Source: Fibrobacter sp. UWH6 (GTDB lineage Bacteria > Fibrobacterota > Fibrobacteria > Fibrobacterales > Fibrobacteraceae). Taken from it: a stretch of DNA of 64,000 nucleotides. The DNA is taken from the NCBI RefSeq assembly GCF_900142465.1, contig NZ_FRAX01000012.1, forward strand, positions 1-64,000, written 5' to 3'. The translations under genes and the position numbers were made by a program. The notes beneath the pieces were generated by a model. The model was not told the DNA's origin. It made no database searches and saw only the letters and a program-made list of their open reading frames with translations. The first letter of the stretch is position 1, and every line of letters begins with the position of its first letter. Shown piece after piece: positions 59,385 to 64,000 of this stretch.

Positions 59385-59555
59385 ATTTTTACTCCTTTTA
59401 TGGATTGTTGAAATAAGCCGCGCCCAGGATTCGAACCTGATCCAAATGCAATCGCAATCCTCAAGCCTCTTGCAAGTGGCACCCACGACGCGCGGAGATT
59501 TGCCCCGCCTTAGCGGGGCGCTTGCCAGGTATCGCTACCCAACAAGGCGTCAGGT
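59385..59555 (-). ncRNA. structured tail-operon RNA with tRNA T-arm/acceptor-like 3' half
   Basis: The strand reads, in order: hairpin GGTA-GCGA-TACC, perfect stem GCCCCGC-TAAG-GCGGGGC, then CCGCGC ... TCAGG-TTCGAAT-CCTGG ... GCGCGG. The last part is a tRNA-like T arm (GGTTCGAATCC) with a 6-bp acceptor CCGCGC/GCGCGG. I cannot fold a normal D arm or anticodon loop, so it is not called as a tRNA. It lies between the tube and chaperone genes, replacing a usual short spacer. Confidence 0.4.
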
Positions 59556-59930
59556 TTACTTCTGTTCCTTAGCCGGAGGGCCCTGGAATTCAAAGGAAAC
59601 TTCGCCTTCTTCGCCACTTTCGCTCGCTACAATGCTGAAGCAGGCATGGTCCAGAACGACGGTCTTGCCGTTGGGCTTCTGCACGGTGACGGTCGCATCC
59701 TTGAGCTGCTGGAGTTCCACCAGGTCAAGACTGTTGGTATCGGTAATGGTTCCAGAAATCTTTCCGGGGTTATTGCCGACAACCTTGTAACCGTGCAGGC
59801 GACCATCGGGACCCAGAACAGGTTCGCGGGTAGGTCCACCAAGCTCAATGGTGGGCTGGCCCTTCAGGTTATAAAGGACGCCGTTCACCTTGAGTTCGAA
59901 CACGCCACCAACATCATCAAAATCTGCCAT
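59556..59930 (-). CDS. tail tube protein (Mu gp40/M type)
   Basis: 124 aa. GVFELKVNGVLYNLKGQPTIELGG, HGYKVVGNNPGKISGTITDTNSLDL and GEEGEVSFEFQG follow the phage tail-tube pattern. Forms hexameric rings inside the sheath. AGGAGG-like GGAGGTCGAAG lies before the ATG. Confidence 0.87.
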   Translation of the reverse strand: MADFDDVGGVFELKVNGVLYNLKGQPTIELGGPTREPVLGPDGRLHGYKVVGNNPGKISGTITDTNSLDLVELQQLKDATVTVQKPNGKTVVLDHACFSIVASESGEEGEVSFEFQGPPAKEQK

Positions 59931-59941
59931 CTTCGACCTCC

Positions 59942-61450
59942 TTAGTCAAACTGCATCTTGGACTTGCCAACGAAGAATTGTTTAATGAGATGAGCCGGAA
60001 TGAGGAACTGCATTGCATACGGATCATCCTTGTCAAGCATCACCACCACATTGGCAGCAAAGTCTTCGTAGTTCTGCGCCAGGCCCTTTTCCACCCAGAA
60101 CTGGTAACGGCTCAAGAGTTCTGCCTTGCCCAGTTTCGGAGTCATCACGACCTGACCTGCACCGAACTTGTTACCGTCACCGGCAAGCTTTGCGTTCGGG
60201 TACTTGGCCGACATATAGTTGTTCCAATCCCAACGAAGATAGCTGAGGGTAAGGACTGTTTCGAGCTGCAAGAATGCAGTGTCCTTGGCTCCTGCGGCAT
60301 TCTTCTTATAGGTGGTCACCATACGCTTTACGATTACAGACCCGTCGTCTGCGCCGACAAGGCAGGCACAACCAGACCTGAGCAAGGAATTGTTGCCATC
60401 AAAGCCTTCGCGGTCTTCGGGCTTTGGAGCCACAATACCTGCAACGGTGTAATTGGACAAGGGGCGTGCAGGGTCGTTGAGAGCCTTGGGGGCGACACAA
60501 CCAAGCAAAGCAGATGCTTTTTCAAAGCCCGGAGTCGGGGACTTCGGAAGAGCAGCAAGAACGATTTCCTGGGAATTGAGTTTTTCGCCACGCTTGGTAA
60601 AACCAGGATCATCGTCAGTGCCATCGAGGACATCATTACCGTTCAAAGAGAAGATCATGACGCCGGTCTGCTGGACGGTTGCCTTCCAACGGTAATCAAG
60701 CATTTCCTTGATGTAGTCCACATTGGTAGGTTCGTCGGAGCCGATTACGATGGCATTGAACCAGGTGCCTTCGCAAATTGCCTTGACGCCTGCGATTGCG
60801 TAAGACGGGTCAGCACCGGCACCAGCCATAGCGACCTTGGCAATAGTCAAGCCGTCGGGCAGCCTTTCACCCTGATTGTGGTTCCAGCGGATGTCAATGC
60901 CATGGCCGCAGGTGCCCTTGTTCTTGGCGGTAAGTTCCACCTTGGTCTGGGCGTTTTCCGGAACAGCGGCAGTCACAGGAAGATTGTCAATTGCATTGAT
61001 GGCAGCGGCAGCCTTTGCTGCGATATTCGCAGCAGTATCACCGATGGAAACGTTAACAGCGCAAGCCTGGCCAGCGACCATCAGACGCACAACACCTGAA
61101 ACATTCAACTTATCGCCATCCACAGTAAAGGTCAAGGAGCCCTTGGCGGCAGCGGCAGAAGAGTCGTCGGCAACAGGCAAAGCCCAAAGTTCGCTGAACT
61201 TGGTATTCTTGCGGAAAGCCTTCACCATCAAAGCCAGCTGGGAACCATAGCCAAATTCAGCATCGGCCTGTTCGTCGCTGCTAATTTTCACAAGAGTGCC
61301 GTTAAGGCTGCTCTTCGAACTGAGCGGCTGACCGATAATCAAGTTTTTCCACGGCAGTGCGCCGGACTTGGTAGCGTTCGAGCCGTCAAACTCCGTCATG
61401 AAAATCGGGTAAAGATTATCAGTCGGGATTTCAGAGAAAGAAATACTCAT
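59942..61450 (-). CDS. tail sheath protein (Mu L/gp39 type)
   Basis: 502 aa. Starts MSISFSEIPTDNLYPIFMTEFD; contains NLIIGQPLSS, AFRKNTKFSELWALPVAD and C-terminal SAKYPNAKLAGDGNKFG plus the strand VVMLDKDDPYAMQFLIPAHLIKQF. This is the FluMu/Mu sheath arrangement; contraction drives DNA injection. ATGA overlap with the DUF2635 gene. Confidence 0.9.
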   Translation of the reverse strand: MSISFSEIPTDNLYPIFMTEFDGSNATKSGALPWKNLIIGQPLSSKSSLNGTLVKISSDEQADAEFGYGSQLALMVKAFRKNTKFSELWALPVADDSSAAAAKGSLTFTVDGDKLNVSGVVRLMVAGQACAVNVSIGDTAANIAAKAAAAINAIDNLPVTAAVPENAQTKVELTAKNKGTCGHGIDIRWNHNQGERLPDGLTIAKVAMAGAGADPSYAIAGVKAICEGTWFNAIVIGSDEPTNVDYIKEMLDYRWKATVQQTGVMIFSLNGNDVLDGTDDDPGFTKRGEKLNSQEIVLAALPKSPTPGFEKASALLGCVAPKALNDPARPLSNYTVAGIVAPKPEDREGFDGNNSLLRSGCACLVGADDGSVIVKRMVTTYKKNAAGAKDTAFLQLETVLTLSYLRWDWNNYMSAKYPNAKLAGDGNKFGAGQVVMTPKLGKAELLSRYQFWVEKGLAQNYEDFAANVVVMLDKDDPYAMQFLIPAHLIKQFFVGKSKMQFD

Positions 61451-61641
61451 TTCTCGGTCTCCTGGTTTTGGGGTTCATTTTTGACAGAAACCTTCGTCGC
61501 GGAAACGACCTTAAGGTTTCCAGAAGCAATAAGGCGTTCAATGTAGCCGGTCACTTCCACAGTTTCGCCTTCCGGCAAAATCTTTCGATTGTGTTCCGGA
61601 ATAAAAACTGGAGCGCCAACAGGCTTTACGAATTTTCTCAC
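61447..61641 (-). CDS. DUF2635 protein (Mu gp38 type)
   Basis: 64 aa. FVKPVGAPVFIPEHNRKILPEG and VEVTGYIERLIASGNL match the short DUF2635 phage family (P-xxG-V-Ppx-P). Lies exactly where Mu gp38 does, between gp37 and sheath, with ATGA overlaps. Confidence 0.82.
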   Translation of the reverse strand: MRKFVKPVGAPVFIPEHNRKILPEGETVEVTGYIERLIASGNLKVVSATKVSVKNEPQNQETEK

Positions 61642-62234
61642 GATTCAATCCTCAGTTTTGTTTCAAAATCTAAAGGTTCGCCACCATCTGCAGCAACAGA
61701 ATTCTTCGCGCGCAACCAATCTCTCGTTGGAGCCGTCTTGTCAACATGAATCGTAAACGAGACTTCAAAAGAAATCCTGGCAGACCCGCGGTCCGTTTCA
61801 GTTCTTTCTGGGTCAGAAAGATTGTTGGCGTAACTTCTGAGAACGCACTTGCTCACAAGACCTTCGTAAGGGCCTTTCCAGCTCTTGCAGGGGTCAACGG
61901 CAGCAATAATGGCGTTGGCAGCATTATCCAAAAAATCATTCAGGTCGGAATCGGAATCAACGCCATCCAGGTTATCTTCACCATCCATAAAGGACCTGGC
62001 ATAAACATCGATATTCAAATCGGCCTTGGCATAATAAAAACGAGGGTTCGTGGCCTTGTCGTCAAAACTCACGTTTGGAATATTGACTATCACATAGGAC
62101 TCTTCTTCGGGCCAGATTTTCATCAGCCTTGAAGCAGAAACGTTTGAGCCGATGCCTTCGATATCAGAATCAATAAGAGTCTGCACGACGGCATGCCTAA
62201 AGTCTTTAATACAGGTTAAAGTTCTTTCGCTCAT
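61638..62234 (-). CDS. Mu gp37-like tail/neck protein
   Basis: 198 aa. CIKDFRHAVVQTLIDSDIEGIG, RSFMDGEDNLDGVDSDSDL and WKGPYEGLVSKCVLRSYANNLSD; strand-rich. Place and coupling fit the gp37 (minor tail/neck) group, though direct similarity is weak. Confidence 0.6.
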   Translation of the reverse strand: MSERTLTCIKDFRHAVVQTLIDSDIEGIGSNVSASRLMKIWPEEESYVIVNIPNVSFDDKATNPRFYYAKADLNIDVYARSFMDGEDNLDGVDSDSDLNDFLDNAANAIIAAVDPCKSWKGPYEGLVSKCVLRSYANNLSDPERTETDRGSARISFEVSFTIHVDKTAPTRDWLRAKNSVAADGGEPLDFETKLRIES

Positions 62235-62575
62235 TTCGTTTCCTTGAGTCGATAGACCACGACCCCGTCTTTTTCACTCACAAAATCAATAGCGCTAAGT
62301 TTCACAGAAGAGTGAAACGGCGTCGAGCCCAATGTAAACACGTCATTCTTGCGGGGCTTGCTTTCTGGAAGGTCGGAAACTCGCACAAACAGACGATGAA
62401 CATGGGCAATCGCGCCAACATCACCAACGCTTTCGGAAGGGACCTCGGGGCTGTCGTACAGCCCCTTGATCTCGTAGTTTTCACCACCGCGAGTCAAGGT
62501 AACGATTTCACCGAATTCGTTCTCGTTAAAGAACGTCTCGGCAAGATCAGTCATGAGGTCATCCTTGAAAGACAT
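62231..62575 (-). CDS. head-tail connector protein
   Basis: 114 aa. MSFKDDLMTDLAETFFNENEFG, VTLTRGGENYEIKGLYDSPE, then VSDLPESKPRKNDVFTLG resembles phage head-tail joining proteins of the lambda FII/FluMu type. Overlaps gp37 by ATGA. Confidence 0.7.
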   Translation of the reverse strand: MSFKDDLMTDLAETFFNENEFGEIVTLTRGGENYEIKGLYDSPEVPSESVGDVGAIAHVHRLFVRVSDLPESKPRKNDVFTLGSTPFHSSVKLSAIDFVSEKDGVVVYRLKETK

Positions 62576-62578
62576 TGT

Positions 62579-63616
62579 TTACACAACCTTACGAGAAATG
62601 ATTGCGGCACCGTTCATCGGGACAAACAACGGGCTGGATTCTTCTTCAAGAATCTTGGACTTGCCGTTCTTAATCCAGGTGTAAACGTAAGACTGGCACA
62701 CATTCAGGGTGCCGTCGGTACCATCTGCGATAGCGCCGTAATGCATCTTGAAGCCAGCACCATTACCAATCATGATAATGGAATCCTTGGGAATCAAGTC
62801 CAGGTCCTTCTTCTGCTTTCCGTCATAGAAGAATTCATCGTAGGTAATGATGTCCATGCCAAGGATGTGAGCGGAACGAGTAATGCCTTCCGGATCGGTG
62901 TCCTTCGGTTCAATTTCGCCGAACATCATGTTACGCTTGTCCATGTATTCCTTGACTGCATCATTCTGGATGAAAGCGTCGAAAGCATCGTTACCCATGA
63001 TGGTCAAACCGACATTGCCACCACCATTCTTCGAGACCAGACGCTTCTGGTTCAGAAGATAGAGAATCGGATTGGAACCATTTGCATCAAACTTATCACC
63101 AGAAGCTGCGGGAGAAAGGTTTGCAGAAGGGATGTTCAGGTTGATGGTTCGCATCAGATTGTCGTCAACCTTAACATCAACCTTACCAGTAGTGATCGCT
63201 TCAACAATCTGCTGTTCTTCACGACGTTCGATAGACTGACGAAGTTCGAGAGCGTCATTCATCAAGCTCTGGAACTTAATCTTTTCAGAACTTTCCTGGC
63301 CACCATAGGTAACAATACCGTCTGCCTTAGCAGCAGTTTCGACATCGCGCTTGGAAAGATCGCGCCACGGATGCACGGTAGGAGCAGTCACCACAAGGCG
63401 TTCAAAGCCATCACGGGCAAGAGCCTTGCCATTTTCGTCATCATCGGCAACATAGGAAGCAATGAGATGGGTCTTCTTATTCTGCTGAAGAATAAGAGTC
63501 TTAGTCTTGTGCAGTTCAACAGCGCACATACGGCGAAGGAACTGAGAAGGCTTAAAGTTTTCGCTGGTAAGCTTGGTCAGCTCGTAGCGAGAATCAAGAT
63601 TGAGTTCACCAGACAT
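62579..63616 (-). CDS. major capsid protein (lambda gpE type)
   Basis: 345 aa. The segment VVTAPTVHPWRDLSKRDVET, RREEQQIVEAITTGKV, PKDSIIMIGNGAGFKMHYGAIAD and the ending SPLFVPMNGAAIISRKVV match the phage major capsid E family (PF03864-type). Forms the head shell. AGGAGG lies before the ATG. Confidence 0.9.
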   Translation of the reverse strand: MSGELNLDSRYELTKLTSENFKPSQFLRRMCAVELHKTKTLILQQNKKTHLIASYVADDDENGKALARDGFERLVVTAPTVHPWRDLSKRDVETAAKADGIVTYGGQESSEKIKFQSLMNDALELRQSIERREEQQIVEAITTGKVDVKVDDNLMRTINLNIPSANLSPAASGDKFDANGSNPILYLLNQKRLVSKNGGGNVGLTIMGNDAFDAFIQNDAVKEYMDKRNMMFGEIEPKDTDPEGITRSAHILGMDIITYDEFFYDGKQKKDLDLIPKDSIIMIGNGAGFKMHYGAIADGTDGTLNVCQSYVYTWIKNGKSKILEEESSPLFVPMNGAAIISRKVV

Positions 63617-63631
63617 TAGGTCCTCCTTTCA

Positions 63632-63982
63632 TTAGTCCTTTACGCCGTCAACAGCCTTAAAGAAAAGGCAACGTGCGGCAAGTTCATCCTTAACGGTCTG
63701 CACATTGGCACCTTCGCCAATCACAATAGAACCGTCAGCAAAGCAACCTGTGCGGGCAACGAGAGCATAGCCGCCATTAGCACCAGTATTTACATCCGCC
63801 ATAAGGCGAGCAACCGGTTTAGCATCACCGGCAACAAGCACAAGGCCCTTGTCGGCACCAGCGGAATTCACCGCAAGGATTGCACCGCGCTTAAGGTTCT
63901 GATTGGCCCCGATCTTTACAACTTCGCTGTGAATCGGGAAATCACCTGCGATATCGTTGTCGAAATTGATCTTAGTCGACAT
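63632..63982 (-). CDS. head decoration protein (lambda gpD type)
   Basis: 116 aa. IHSEVVKIGANQNLKRGAILAV and ARLMADVNTGANGGYALVARTG match lambda gpD-like proteins (RGAVLG, AxVLaedvda). Trimer that stabilises the expanded capsid. ATG 63982 is preceded by AAAGGGG. Upstream head genes lie outside the window. Confidence 0.88.
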   Translation of the reverse strand: MSTKINFDNDIAGDFPIHSEVVKIGANQNLKRGAILAVNSAGADKGLVLVAGDAKPVARLMADVNTGANGGYALVARTGCFADGSIVIGEGANVQTVKDELAARCLFFKAVDGVKD

Positions 63983-64000
63983 TGTTTACCCCTTTTTGTA

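Noticed and set aside
59411-59496. A functional tRNA
   Set aside because: The T arm and a 6-bp acceptor are good, but I could not place a D arm or a 7-nt anticodon loop.
45283-63982. A complete Mu-like transposable prophage
   Set aside because: The tail is Mu-like but the integrase is a tyrosine recombinase, the head is lambda-like, and no Mu transposase is seen.

Overview
This window looks like a chromosomal segment of a Fibrobacter species (phylum Fibrobacterota). Support comes from a circularly permuted mixed-linkage beta-glucanase of the F. succinogenes type, a TIGR02147-family regulator (a paralogue family expanded in Fibrobacter), Ser-rich linkers in secreted proteins, LamG lipoproteins and an archaeal-type IMP cyclohydrolase. 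Positions 1 to about 43470 are host chromosome. Positions about 43474 to the right edge are one end of an integrated contractile-tail prophage.

Host part, left to right: end of a coiled-coil protein; purF; two lipoproteins; an M3 oligopeptidase; tRNA-Ser(GGA) with a consensus promoter; rpoZ; a three-gene operon on the minus strand (TIGR02147 regulator, LamG lipoprotein, PAS/zinc-ribbon protein) with a repeat-rich control region; a GH5 enzyme lacking a signal peptide; a radical-SAM/DUF4130 pair; then a polysaccharide block (double-LamG lipoprotein, LuxR-TPR regulator, mixed-linkage glucanase, GntR regulator). Next come an IMP cyclohydrolase, gatB with small genes, an orphan PIN protein, an outer-membrane barrel with a long Ala/Pro/Glu-rich arm, a TatD-like hydrolase, mfd, a MATE exporter, lexA, a histone-H1-like zinc-ribbon protein with a cyclophilin, lepA-lepB, a DUF2062-DUF1015 fusion, greB, a second TatD hydrolase, and a GGDEF/EAL protein.

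Prophage part: a tyrosine integrase (plus strand) sits next to a 15-bp fragment that looks like the 3' end of a tRNA gene followed by its terminator, probably attL or attR. All other phage genes run on the minus strand. Read in transcription order they are head decoration protein, gpE-type capsid, connector, gp37-like, DUF2635, sheath, tube, tail-assembly chaperone with a probable -1 frameshift, an interposed membrane protein, tape measure, Mu N/P/gp45/gp46/gp47/gp48-type baseplate genes, collagen-like fibre, and a lysis cassette. The head is lambda-like, the tail follows Mu gene order, and integration uses a tyrosine recombinase. Early and regulatory genes and the other att site must lie beyond 64000.

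Two themes recur. First, several host genes carry a TATATT/TAAAAT-like element exactly 13-15 nt before the start codon with no Shine-Dalgarno, which suggests leaderless mRNAs. Second, structured intergenic repeats are common (covarying hairpin repeats, a MITE-like inverted-repeat element, a 14-bp tandem array). All functional calls come from reading the sequence; no database search was run.
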